From: Echinostoma caproni
Taxonomy: Eukaryota; Platyhelminthes; Trematoda; Plagiorchiida; Echinostomatidae
Direction of reading: 5' to 3'
Length of the DNA stretch: 24,440 nt
Assembly (NCBI GenBank): GCA_900618425.1
Contig: UZAN01044950.1
Location: 3,309 to 27,748 of the forward strand
The notes under the pieces were generated by a model. The model was not told where the DNA came from. It was given only the letters and a program-made list of their open reading frames with translations, and did not search any database. Positions 1 to 8,690 of the stretch are shown piece after piece. The translations under genes were made by a program, and so were the position numbers. Positions within the stretch are counted from its first letter, which is position 1. Every line of letters starts with the position of its first letter.

Positions 1-732
1 CAACTGCATTTTCGGGATTGATAGCTGAAAATTACTATGTAAATTATTGCTTTACTTTTCCTCAACATCAAACTATTGGATTTTTTGCAGCGGAATCACG
101 GCAATCCGCACATGTGGTCACAGTACGCATAGACTGGAACTTCAAAACGGGAAAATTTTCTTTCACTTTCGCCGTTTGAGACAGTTTATGAATAGAATCA
201 ACTGTTTCTTTTTCGCACACATTTGGGTGTTTGTGTGTGTGTGTGTGTGCATAAGTGTGATGTCCAAATGACAAGCGATATCGATCAGTAGGGGGTCGCC
301 CATGATTTTCTGTGCGCCTGTTGGTTACTCTGCCCTGGCGATGTCGACCCTGTCTGTCAAAAGGGCCCAAATATGCACGGTGTTTCGCGTTGGCGCAAAC
401 ATGTTCGATCGAGGGTGAACTGAATGCTTGCATAGAATTCTACTGTGTGAGATAGACCCAGCGTAAATCTACCATAGATGGTTTGCGTATCCTTGTGGAC
501 TATTTTATTGCTCCCAAGGTGATAATACTTATTTACCAACAGAAGTGTGAAGAAACTGAACCATTTTAACAGAATAGAATGAGGTTTTCACTTTGATGAC
601 ATTCAGAATTTCCCTCCTCAGGAATGCAACACGCTTAGCAAAGTTCGACTTATCGAATACTCGTTAAAAGGTAACGTGTATTCATTCTGATATGTTTTAT
701 TCGGACAAAAATGTCCTCCACGTTCCTCCTAG
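1..732. other. Non-coding stretch, no supported gene
   Basis: I see no supportable gene here. A good + strand acceptor-like site (pyrimidine run ending ttttttgcag at about 81-90) is followed by one frame open to about 271, but no clear donor closes it and the frame runs into the TG microsatellite. A - strand frame open from 433 to 68 is read through the same microsatellite and has no family resemblance. Intronic or intergenic is the simplest reading. Confidence 0.4.
232..249. repeat. (TG)9 microsatellite
   Basis: Nine perfect TG units, followed by a degenerate cataagtgtg tail. It is a simple dinucleotide repeat of the kind common in animal introns and intergenic DNA. Confidence 0.95.
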
Positions 733-830
733 CCAAAAAGCATGACTGGTCAATTATCCTTTGACCTATGGTATGGTACTTTAGCAAAGAAGGAAACACT
801 TCCTCCGATGCATGGAACCTGTTCAGTGCG
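733..830 (+). CDS. Candidate internal exon, unrecognised protein
   Basis: A 98-nt segment starts after a strong acceptor (pyrimidine run ending cgttcctcctag, AG at 731-732) and ends at a consensus-like donor (GTGCG|GTATGT at 831). Only the frame beginning CCA is open throughout. It gives about 32 residues, starts in phase 0 and ends after two bases of a codon. The peptide contains MTGQLSFDLWYGTL and matches no family I know. Codon-position bias is weak (about 22% G at position 1 by hand count), so the case rests on splice signals alone. No partner exon with matching phase was found nearby. Confidence 0.2.
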
Positions 831-833
831 GTA

Positions 834-1939
834 TGTAACTGCAAACGCACATGTTTGGATATTTGAAGCGTTCGTAAATAAACCTAGTGTGCGTATGTTT
901 ACATTGTATTCATCACACATCTAGATAAATATTTTCGACGGTTCATACGAGGGAAACTTAGTACAATCTTTAGTTCTATTTGTGAAATACCAAACAAGAA
1001 TGGAAACTAATTGATACGCATTTTCAGTTATTTTCCTTTTCACTTTACCTAATAATATATAAATAATTTGATTCTAGATGAATTTGACAGTAATTGAGAA
1101 AATAAACAAACCTGGGAAAATATGATTTTGTGAACTGTTGCACATCAGTTTTATTTTTGTGCTAATCATCGCATACTCTTTTCAACTCCGCGCTTGAATA
1201 GGGTGTTTAACTACATGACATGCGGCTGATTTTCTTCCAAAAAAATTAACTGCGATACCGGATGAAGAGAGGTGAAAAAACAAAACATTAAAAGTTGTCT
1301 TCCACAGTTCATACGCATTTGCGGATAGGGCGATATGCCAGACGTTGTTCTTCTTCTGTGGAATTGAGTCTTTGGGCGCTTGTTTCATCTCTGCCTGCAT
1401 TCACCCATCTTAATCAAGATGGAATTTCGTGCAAATGAACAGTTGATAATGAAAGATGACTACTTACCGTAAAGGTCAAGTGTTTATAAGGAAATCGCGG
1501 TTTGCCAAGCGCTTTAGTTCATATACTTTATCGGCTAAACAAAGCTTCGATAGAGCGAAACAGGCGAGTGTGACATGATGAAGTTACTGGAAATGTGAGA
1601 ATTGTGAAACCTTCACATTATTCCTTATTATAGCTTATTTTGAACAAACCACCCCGATTTTGTCGCATGTCATCGTTATTCACAATGACTGCGAGGTGTG
1701 TTCAGAGAATTTTGGTCAATATTTGTACTCTTCATTGATGTCAGCCCCGTATCTTTACACACCTTTTTGCAGTCGCTTTTCGGAAATGACTAACTTTTCA
1801 CTCAACTCCATCCACCTGCTATACAAATCTATCATCTTCTAGCCCTCCTTTTCTGGGGATTTACCGACGATTGTGTTTTTTTTGCTTGGCATAACAACCG
1901 TAAAGTCTATTTCAATCATTATAACTGGATATTATTGAC
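834..1939. other. Non-coding stretch with one spliced-looking segment
   Basis: No supportable coding gene. On the - strand, 1586-1468 is bounded by a very good acceptor (cacatttccag) and a near-perfect donor (ACG|GTAAGTAG), but all three frames contain stops. If transcribed it would be a non-coding or untranslated exon, or it is a chance pair. The rest is AT-rich sequence with isolated short frames. Confidence 0.4.
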
Positions 1940-2273
1940 ATTATTCGGGCTAGCACTCCGTGTCATGTTTCATGATAGGTTAGTAAATTGATTTAGTCAA
2001 GGAAAATGGTTCACTTATTATTTGCTTTTAGACTTTAGGAAAGATGCGTGACTCTGAGGTCCAGGTGATGCAACTTCCCCCTAATGACCCGGATCTCAAT
2101 GTGATTGAAAATCTGTTTTCTGTTTTGAAGAGAGAGGTAAATGCGCTAGCTGTAGATTGGACATTGGGGGTAAAAGTGCGACATGTAATGAAGAAAAAAT
2201 AGAAAATAACTTCATAACAAATTTGATGGATTCGATGCAGAAGAGACTCGAAAAAGTCATAAAGTATAAATAG
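1940..2273 (+). pseudogene. Tc1-like transposase, C-terminal remnant
   Basis: This is the decayed 3' end of a Tc1/mariner-superfamily (DDE, cut-and-paste) transposase gene. At 2032-2199 the frame reads a peptide containing VMQLPPNDPDLNVIENL and FSVLKREV. This matches the family's conserved PPxSPDLNPIENLW block, whose glutamate (GAA, 2107-2109) is the last residue of the catalytic triad. After a -1 type shift somewhere in about 2130-2190, the frame starting near 2190 continues NNFITNLMDSMQKRLEKVIK and stops at 2271-2273. That matches the usual NLxDSMPxRLxxVIxAKG terminus. Upstream, 1952-1972 reads STPCHVS, resembling the NAPCHVS block, followed by TGA and TAG. The N-terminal DNA-binding part, the first catalytic Asp and terminal inverted repeats were not found. 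It cannot encode an active protein. Confidence 0.85.
1979..2031 (+). other. 53-nt GT-AG segment inside the Tc1 remnant
   Basis: The segment begins gttagt and ends ttgcttttag, like a short intron. Removing it places the CHVS motif exactly 17 codons before the PPNDPDLN motif, a spacing usual in Tc1-like transposases with CHVS-type motifs as I know them. It could be an old intron of the element or a small insertion that resembles one. The two stop codons just before it (1973-1978) show that the copy is dead either way. Confidence 0.4.
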
Positions 2274-3802
2274 AAGGTCAATCGATTATTAGTGTACACA
2301 AACCTTACATCTTAATTATTATTAATGGTAATTTGTTGTACATAAAACTGTTTTATTCTTTTTAGTTAGCTCTCAACTCGTCATGGTCTAGGTCAACCAG
2401 TACTGACGAAATGAGAGTATCCGCTACAGTCTGAACAATTCCATCTGCGTGGTTTAAACTAATCGCGAAGATCACAGCTCCAAAGACTCATCAAGACTTG
2501 TTTCGTATTATTTGGAAAAAAAATTTACGTCCGTTTATATGCTACTGCCTATAAGAACCCTCAGGTGTTTCACCGGGACCCGTTGCTTCAGTTCCAATTA
2601 TACCTGTGTAAGAGTATCATCTGGTAGAATTATTACTTTGGAGAAGTTTGGATGCCTTTACTTTAATTAACATGAATTCGACGCAGGCAGTGGAAATTCC
2701 AGCGTTATCTTTAAAATGTGCGTTATCTGAAGAACTGAGAAAACTGAAGCTAAAGTGTACCACCACAAACAATTCATCAATAGTGGATCTAAGTTGGGAA
2801 TTGAAACTATGGATTTCACTAGTCACATGAACACGTTTTTCCCCAATCAACCACAGAGTGATCGATCAGACTGGTTCGTGTTCTCTTTTTCTTTCGTGCG
2901 ATCTTGCGCACTTATTGATAATCATTGTCGGTGCTAGTTAACGGAGTAAGACTAATATATTATGAATTGATTTGCGTGTTCAATGAGACTATAGACGATA
3001 GGTTTTTTATTCTCACAATGTGTGTGTGCTTGCACGCAACCTGCCGAAAAGTTTCGTTGTTGTGATTCGGCGTAAATAAACACATTTTGAACAATGCGTA
3101 TGATTAATATCACGTTATTGACGGGAAATTGGAGTAGCAAAATCCAATGATTATCTGTTCTCCTTTCCTTATTTAATTCACCACGAGTTCAGTCGTGTTG
3201 TTTCTTTAAATACAGAGATGCAGGTCTAAACTGAGCCCGGAAGGTGGCACTCGAAACTTTTGCTATATTCACCGTCCAATAGCTTCATAAACATGAATTA
3301 GTCAACAATGTTCACTTACATTCTTTCGTGTGCAGACATTCAAGGTCAATATTCAAACCCGGGACCCTTTTAAATTACTTCGATTGTGAAACAAAATATG
3401 GCTTCATTTGTCCTACTCGATGCTTGTGAGAAGATATACTGTTCTGCTCATGTTTGAGTCGTCAAAAAATTGCGAAGGAATAATTCTCGCAGGTGATGTT
3501 CTACGTTGACAATCCTAAATATATACGTAATAATGTGATTTTATGGAGGTCTTTGGTGTATTTCGCGCACTCCGGTAACAAATAGTGATTAGTTCTAATG
3601 ACTGTAGTAAAACATTTTCCGAAAATAGGCCGTTGGTTCATTTGTAGCAAAAGCCCATTTTTGACGTCTCTCAGGAATTAGATTCTCTATCGGGTAGACG
3701 TAGGAGAAGCGAGTGTTTCATACTTGAAAGCTTTTATTCTAAAACAGGTTGACTACGTTTGTATATGGTTCCTAAAGTGGTGCATTTTATTATCTCTCAC
3801 AG
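2274..3802. other. Mostly non-coding stretch
   Basis: Apart from the weak - strand exon candidate at 2662-2818, nothing here can be supported. Isolated donor-like sites occur on the - strand (for example GTAAGTGAAC reading down from about 3320) next to frames of fewer than 20 codons. I could not identify a terminal inverted repeat for the upstream Tc1 remnant in the sequence after 2273. Confidence 0.4.
2662..2818 (-). CDS. Weak candidate exon, unrecognised
   Basis: Reading leftwards, a possible acceptor (tgttcatgtgactag) precedes 157 nt that stay open in one frame and end at a donor-like GTAAAG (2661-2656). The 52 codons show fair coding bias by hand count (about 29% G at position 1, about a third RNY). 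They include the hydrophobic stretch ELFVVVHFSFSFL. The opposite + strand frame (about 2640-2830) is also open, so the strand is uncertain. No family was recognised. Its phase does not follow directly from the candidate at 4245-4428. Confidence 0.2.
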
Positions 3803-4033
3803 CAAATGATAAAATTGCTTGCTCTCCTAACAACTGAGATGCATCATATTCTTCCTTTTACACGTGTGTTGTATTCAGTAAAAATGAAACCAAAAACCAG
3901 TATTTTAGGGCATTCCAAGCACACAAGAGCTTTATCCCAGCGACAAATACCAATCAACTTAACTGACCTTGCTGGTAACTGGTTCAAAAAACTTGTTCGA
4001 CGAATGAGCAGTTATATTGGTGAACACGTGTAA
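3803..4033 (+). CDS. Candidate exon ending in a stop, unrecognised
   Basis: A strong acceptor (ttattatctctcacag, AG at 3801-3802) is followed by 76 open codons and a TAA. The predicted peptide starts QMIKLLALLT and ends NWFKKLVRRMSSYIGEHV, a basic, partly amphipathic tail. Purine-first codons are moderately enriched (a little over half) but G-first is only about 17%. Alternative donors GTAACTGG (about 3975) and GTGAACAC (about 4020) lie inside it, so it might be an internal exon instead. No family resemblance seen. Confidence 0.22.
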   Translation, partial: QMIKLLALLTTEMHHILPFTRVLYSVKMKPKTSILGHSKHTRALSQRQIPINLTDLAGNWFKKLVRRMSSYIGEHV

Positions 4034-4244
4034 ACGCACAGTGATATCACAGACATATCAGGTTTATGTGAGACAAAAACACGCTATTCAGATAGCAAAT
4101 GAGATTGACGCTTTGGTAGAACCCGGAGAATATTCGGTGGAAATCAGACTTTCGAGATCTGAATGAGCAGTGAATCAAAAATTTGTTGAATATATGGAAC
4201 TAATACTCACCAGGGTCATCGTGTTAGCCATTCATCCGGATTAC
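4034..4244. other. Short gap without a gene
   Basis: AT-rich, with a - strand donor-like site (CCCTG|GTGAGTATT, donor at 4210-4205). The 34 nt between that site and the donor at 4244 has stops in all frames, so I do not use it. Confidence 0.35.
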
Positions 4245-4428
4245 CTGCAAAGCAGTTGAAATTCTTATCCGCCTATTCATCTTCGCGCACACCTCGCGAT
4301 CGAAGCCAGTCTGTCGAGCTGCAACAAGGCATTGAATGGCGGTGCATCTACTTCCGTCCCCTTTCGGACAAGCGAGACCAGTGCTTCGTTCAGCTCTTTT
4401 CGAATGGACGTTCAGTGTCACGTGAAAG
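4245..4428 (-). CDS. Candidate exon, Cys-containing protein, family unsure
   Basis: Reading leftwards, the segment starts after an acceptor (aaatgtcacag; weak pyrimidine tract) with one base finishing a split codon. It then runs 61 codons and ends at a good donor (TTTGCAG|GTAATC). About 31% of codons begin with G and about a third are RNY. The region is richer in GC than its surroundings. The peptide contains VTLNVHSKRAERS, then a Cys, then RCTAIQCLV, then RRIRISTALQ. A basic patch followed by C..C...I.C.V and a hydrophobic strand is loosely reminiscent of the membrane-proximal light-chain start of integrin alpha subunits, but no transmembrane or GFFKR exon was found downstream. Two + strand frames are also open over the same bases, so strand is not certain. 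Its starting phase matches the end of the candidate at 5896-6176. Confidence 0.33.
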
Positions 4429-5895
4429 CTGTGACATTTTCTTTTGACAACCGATCAATGTGGCGTGTGATCTGGTCGACTGTCTAACGCTTTTGTCACA
4501 TCTGTGTGTATGTGCGTGTGCCTGTGACAGCTTGGTCAGCCGCCGCAAGTCTGCCGCAGAGATGATGCACTGGGTATCAGGGAAGGTGTGTGTGTGACAA
4601 TAAGAAAGAAGTGATGGGCCTGAGATGTGGAAAAAATGAGCGCGTTGAAATACTGGGGTAGATGTTCATTGTATCGGATAAGACTTGTACAAATGACTTC
4701 ACTTATATAGAAAAGTGATTAACCTTTATGATATACCCTAAGAGTAGAATCTAAAGCAAAATTGAAATTAATTAGGGATACCCTTGGCTGAATGCTTTTT
4801 ATTGGTGGAGCAAAACCATCAGAAAATAATTTGAAAGCTCTTTAAACCGTCAACAGCAGTGGTAGTAAATTTTGAAACCGGACTACATTCGAGAATAAAT
4901 ATAATCAATTAATGGTTCGTATTTTTATTTATCTAAAAATTCCAAATAACCTACGAAAGGAGAGAATTGGTTCTATAAGCCAATTTTCCTTTCGGACTCA
5001 TCCAAATTTGATTATAAACAAGTGTCAGATTTACAGGTGAAACTGGAAAATACCTTGGAAGTCTACAATGCCAGGAATAGTTTGTCATATATACATTCTT
5101 TCAGGAAGAGACAACGATCTAGTGTCCTTTGTCGGTCATCGAGAATATTGCCATAGTTACTGTTTGATGTTTGACTCAACCTTCTTTTGTTTCTTCATGA
5201 TCCGTAATAATCCAGTCGTAGACGACTTCTCATCAGGGTTCCTTTGCAGCTGCATAGACAACCTGAACCCACATTACATAAGTCGTTCCAAAAATACATT
5301 CGTGCATGGAAGGTACTCGTTTGTAACGGGGCCTTGTTGAGAAATCGCTCACAAGTAAGTTGATCTCTATTCCTGATACGGTCCTGTAATTTCAAAGACA
5401 GTGATGAACGAGAACTATATCAGATACTGTTGACGTAAAACAATCTGGGGAGAGCCAACCCGATTGTCCCGGTGATTATCGTCCCCGATGTACGAGGCCA
5501 CGCCACCGGGTTTGAACTCCAGTAGATTCTGTGGATATACATGACTCAATAAAGTGCCTTAGGACTTTTCGGCAGTAAAAAATGCATATGTACTTAAAGA
5601 AAGTCAGTTTATCGCGAAGTTATTTAATTTTCAATTGATGACTCCAAGGTCCATCACAATTTATCTATCCCATCATCACAGATTATCTTTCATTCAGGCT
5701 ATTAAATCACGTTTTCTAATCAGCCTCTATTTGATCGATACTGGACAGTTGCGTCTGAAGATGTCAGCACCGAAATTGTTTTTCTTTCAATTAGGTATAC
5801 CATTTATGGAACTGTGATCTATGCCTAATCTCTCGCAACCGATATACCTTTTACTTGAAAAGTCCAGCAGTAGTCACTAATGTTCACAAACTAAC
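4429..5895. other. Stretch without a supported gene
   Basis: Around 4500-4600 the + strand is rich in short TG and CTG runs. Near 5040-5160 an acceptor-like site (cagatttacag) precedes a 39-codon frame beginning VKLENTLEVYN that ends at a stop; too little to call. At 5195-5395 the - strand has an acceptor-like site (ctttgaaattacag) and a donor-like GTGAGC only 31 nt later. At about 5443-5530 lies a GC- and CpG-rich block (see findings). The rest is AT-rich and unremarkable. Confidence 0.4.
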
Positions 5896-6176
5896 CATTT
5901 TTTCTCCTCTAAACGATGTAAAAGTTGTTCTCTGACAAAGATGACGCGGTAACGAAAAGCGCGAATACGTCTACTGAACGTTGTGGCCAACGGTTTCGCG
6001 TGATACAGTTTTTCCAAAATTGATGCCACAGGGTGGGCCTCATCGCTGATAGTGTGTGCAGGACACTACTCCCGAATTTTTCCGAGGTTGATCGAGAACG
6101 TATCACGAAGATCGGCAAGTATTTTTTCAGCTCCTTCCTCGTTTTCCGCTTTTCGTGTTGGTTTAACCGATGGTGA
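5896..6176 (-). CDS. Candidate exon with an in-frame TAG, unrecognised
   Basis: Reading leftwards, an excellent acceptor (tttatttgtgtctctccag) is followed by 281 nt that stay in one frame except for a single TAG at 6068-6066, and end at a donor-like GTTAGT (5895-5890). About 36% of codons before the TAG and about 29% after it start with G; the competing long frame here has only about 15%. The peptide looks helical and charged: it contains AEKILADLRDTFSINLGKIRE before the stop and SILEKLYHAKPLATTF then VREQLLHRLEEKK after it. The TAG lies within a 24-nt GT...AG segment (6069-6046) whose removal keeps the frame, but that would be extremely short for an intron. A nonsense mutation, sequence error or true terminus before the stop are alternatives. 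No family recognised. Confidence 0.4.
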
Positions 6177-7059
6177 CTGGAGAGACACAAATAAAACTCA
6201 TGTGCACATGACAGACTTGATTACGTAAGGCTATTCAAAAGAGAAGAAGTAGCTCATAAACAACCACGGCACTAGAAGAGTGCACAAACAAAACATTCCC
6301 GTACTCCTAGTGAAATCGTGAATCTGAACACATGAAAAGTAAACTAACTCAGTAACTGTCAAATGCCGCGAGTGGGAAAATATATTTGGTGCACCCAGAA
6401 CTGGGCGGATGGGATTTTCCTTGAAAGTTTAGATTGCAATCGATTAGGCTTGAACAGATGCACGTAAAGATATCTCGACTCTTGATGGTAAAAGGGATAC
6501 TTAGGAAGCGGTTATTGAGTGAAAATTGGATTGAAAAAGCGGAAGTCTATGCATGATATATTTTCACACGTCGGGATTTTCCGATATCGCGACAAAATTT
6601 CAGTTCTCAACAACGAAAATCACTCCGCTTACATATTTAATGGAATCAGAGTCATATCAAGCCGGGCTTATTATGCGTGCCTTTGGTAGGAAGGTGGGAC
6701 TCTGAGAAGTCAGTCTGTTCTCGCCCCCCCCCCCACAACCGCATAGAGCTTCTCATGTGTAGGTGAGGGTTTTATATTTTCTAGTTTGATAAAATTATGA
6801 GGCACTGGGGTGAATATTTTATTTCCTATAATCTAAACTTTTGGATACCAATAATCAGGTCTATTTCCCAAATGACTTGCTATCGATATTCCGACCTAAA
6901 GGTATTAACATTGAGTCTTGACTGATATTCAAAAAAGGACTGAATTTGTTTTGCTGGGGAGTTACCAGACTTCATTTTAGCTTTCCACATGACCTCTGTG
7001 AATGTTGCGCTGCTTCGACTTTTTTGCTCATTGAATATCACTCATTTTACATTGTTTAC
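6177..7059. other. Non-coding stretch
   Basis: No supported gene. It contains an 11-nt poly-C run at 6724-6734. An acceptor-like site (agacttcattttag, about 6980) leads into + strand frames that overlap the - strand exon candidate at 7060-7232 but show poorer codon bias (about 17-20% G-first). I take those + frames to be shadows. Confidence 0.4.
6724..6734 (+). repeat. Poly-C run (11 nt)
   Basis: Eleven consecutive C residues within otherwise AT-rich sequence. The length of such runs is often misread, so the exact count is doubtful. Confidence 0.9.
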
Positions 7060-7232
7060 AAGCCTTCGTTGGAGAAAACGGACAGTCACTTCCGTGAACA
7101 ATATCGATCGTTGGCGACTACGCACTTTAGTTCCCTCCGGTTCTTGTGCAATGTTGTCTACCCGCAGAGTGTACACTGAGATAATAGTGTTATTCCATCC
7201 CTTGTCCATAAGAATAGCATTCCATAGTGTCA
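7060..7232 (-). CDS. Candidate internal exon, unrecognised
   Basis: Reading leftwards, a very good acceptor (gttatatgtatgttgcag, AG at 7234-7233) precedes 173 nt: two bases completing a codon, then 57 codons, ending at a donor-like CTT|GTAAAC. About 28% of codons begin with G and about 28% are RNY, against about 17-20% G-first in the overlapping + strand frames. The peptide contains TLWNAILMDKGWNNTIISVY, then LRVDNIAQEPEG, then FTEVTVRFLQRRL, which reads like alternating strands and loops of an extracellular or beta-rich domain. It ends in phase 0, matching the phase-0 start of the candidate at 5896-6176. Family not recognised. Confidence 0.35.
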
Positions 7233-7625
7233 CTGCAACATACATATAACATACAAGTTACGATCAGAGAAAAATGATCCGGAAATTCCAAAGGAATCAA
7301 TTCGATTTGCGGAAAGCCTCCTCTACCTGTAACTCATTCTGTTGCCAATTAACAGTGAACGCCAGTAGAGCCATAAACACTTGCGAGAAAATTCTCTATG
7401 AAACCTTTATCCAATGACTAGGTTTTCTAACGATACTTAACTCTAACGCAGACTGTGTACAAATGTCTGTCCCGTTTTGCCTTGTTCAGATACCCCTCGG
7501 GAAAATCGACGAAGCACGTGTTTGTGGTAACTAAAAGGGGAGGGGAAGAATAAACAAACAGTTTCCTCAATATTACTCTAAATGCAGTTATTCTGCTTGT
7601 GGTGACCCACTCGCATTCCACATAC

Positions 7626-7840
7626 CGAACAGCCCACTATATGAAGGAATTCACCGACAACTATGGGAACGAAGTAGGTATACAGCTTCAGACCATGCGC
7701 TGATGTTCGATCCGCTCTTTTTCTTTCGTCTTTTCGAGTGAATTCATACGTTATTCCCCTGGGTAAAATTAACCAACTTATCCGAGGAAGTGGTTCATCT
7801 GTCACATAAGGAGCCGCGTGCGAATAGTTCATAATGCAGT
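7626..7840 (-). CDS. Candidate exon, unrecognised
   Basis: Reading leftwards, the segment follows a modest acceptor (ttgtatagcag, or gtatag three bases earlier) and ends at a consensus-like donor (TGTTCG|GTATGT). The frame stays open for 71 codons, with about 29% G-first codons. The peptide contains PLPRISWLILPRGITYEF, a basic stretch RKDERKRADR, then LKLYTYFVPIVVGEFLHIV. With the donor at 7625 the phase does not fit the candidate at 7232; with an internal GTGAAT donor (after VPIVV) it would. The boundary is therefore open. It might belong with the other - strand candidates or be chance. Confidence 0.25.
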
Positions 7841-8340
7841 CTGCTATACAATTTTAGACACACTAACATTATGCTTTCTATCGACCTCAGAAATCGATTG
7901 ATTCATTCACTGTTCAGGTAATTTTCCCATTATGTTGAATTTGTTTTTTCATTCATATGTATTAACAAAGCAGTTAATCGTAGTAGATCAAGTTCAGGAA
8001 GTTTGCAGCCGTCTGTAATTGCTTGAATATTAGTAGGTTACTATTGGACGACGATTAATTTTTCGTTTCCCGACAATTTTCACTTGAAAACCGAACAATT
8101 AACTGATCTTGGTCGCGGAATGGGTGGAAAATTGAGTATGTTTCCAAATTGACTAATGGTTCTGTGAAATGAAACGAACGTCAATGTGAGAGAACGATAA
8201 TTATGGTACGCGTGAAAAAGCAGCTCTCCACGGGTGAAACAAACAAACAAAAAAAACATGGACCAACGGACCGACGACACAATTAAGTGAGCCAAAATAT
8301 TTTACATTTCCATTGAAGCATGTGGTTGAAACGCGCCTAT
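7841..8340. other. Stretch with nothing recognised
   Basis: AT-rich, with a short AAAC-type run (aaacaaacaaac near 8240). No splice-bounded frame with coding bias was found on either strand. Confidence 0.4.
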
Positions 8341-8360
8341 AAACGACAGCCATTAATGCA

Positions 8361-8375
8361 GCCCAGCCCAGCCCA
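8361..8375 (+). repeat. (GCCCA)3 pentamer repeat
   Basis: Three perfect tandem GCCCA units followed by a partial GC, at the left edge of the CpG-rich block. Confidence 0.9.
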
Positions 8376-8520
8376 GCTTATCGTAGCGCCGTGTCACGCC
8401 GCACCGGTTTTTTCTTCCTCGCAACTGCTGGCGTACAGTTTCCCTTTTTCGCTACATGTCAAAGAGGATGGGGTGTGAGTTACAGTGGTAATTCCACGTG
8501 GGACTAGTAATTGGACAGTA

Positions 8521-8563
8521 CCATGTGCGCAATTCCGACGCTTTGAAATTCCCTGTGCGCAAT
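8521..8563 (+). repeat. Two 13-nt direct repeats, 30 nt apart
   Basis: ccatgtgcgcaat (8521-8533) and ccctgtgcgcaat (8551-8563) differ at one base and are spaced exactly 30 nt apart. In the + reading frame this gives PCAQ twice; as DNA it gives two copies of TGTGCGCAAT, a palindromic-core word of the sort bound by bZIP or NRF1-like factors. Which reading applies is not known. Confidence 0.8.
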
Positions 8564-8690
8564 CAATTGGAACTTTAAATGGGTTCGGTGGCACGCCGCG
8601 TCGGTTTCATGATGAACACGTGCGTGTATATGGTGGTCCGCGGGTTATCGGGCAAATGTTGTCGGAGGTGAAAATCTATTGAATTAAGGA

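Larger units (their letters stand above)
8341..8690. promoter_or_regulatory. CpG-rich block, possible promoter or exon
   Basis: GC and CpG rise sharply against the surroundings. The block contains three GCCCA pentamers (8361-8375), several CGCCG/CGCG words and a duplicated 13-mer (8521-8563). It lies between the leftward-reading and rightward-reading exon candidates, where a divergent promoter would sit. However, the - strand frame 8594-8394 is open for 66 codons with strong bias (about 30% G-first, about 60% purine-first; contains CAHGTVQLLVPRGITTVTH), and the + frame 8485-8682 is open too. It could therefore be an exon instead. I cannot decide between these. Confidence 0.3.

Noticed and set aside
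68..433. 121-codon - strand frame through the TG microsatellite
   Set aside because: The His/Thr run comes from the repeat itself, and no splice sites or homology support it.
4256..4490. Two + strand open frames over the - strand exon candidate
   Set aside because: Both lack a convincing acceptor-donor pair; one has lower G-first bias. They are probably a consequence of locally higher GC, although strand is not fully settled.
5505..5520. Pol III B-box-like GGGTTTGAACTCC as a tRNA gene
   Set aside because: The key C before the R-A pair is T, the spacing is off by one, and no acceptor stem, anticodon arm or A box can be folded around it.
6385..6420. LGAP-type motif on the - strand as an integrin FG-GAP repeat
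   Set aside because: No calcium-binding DxDxDG motif or repeat periodicity nearby; a short match only.
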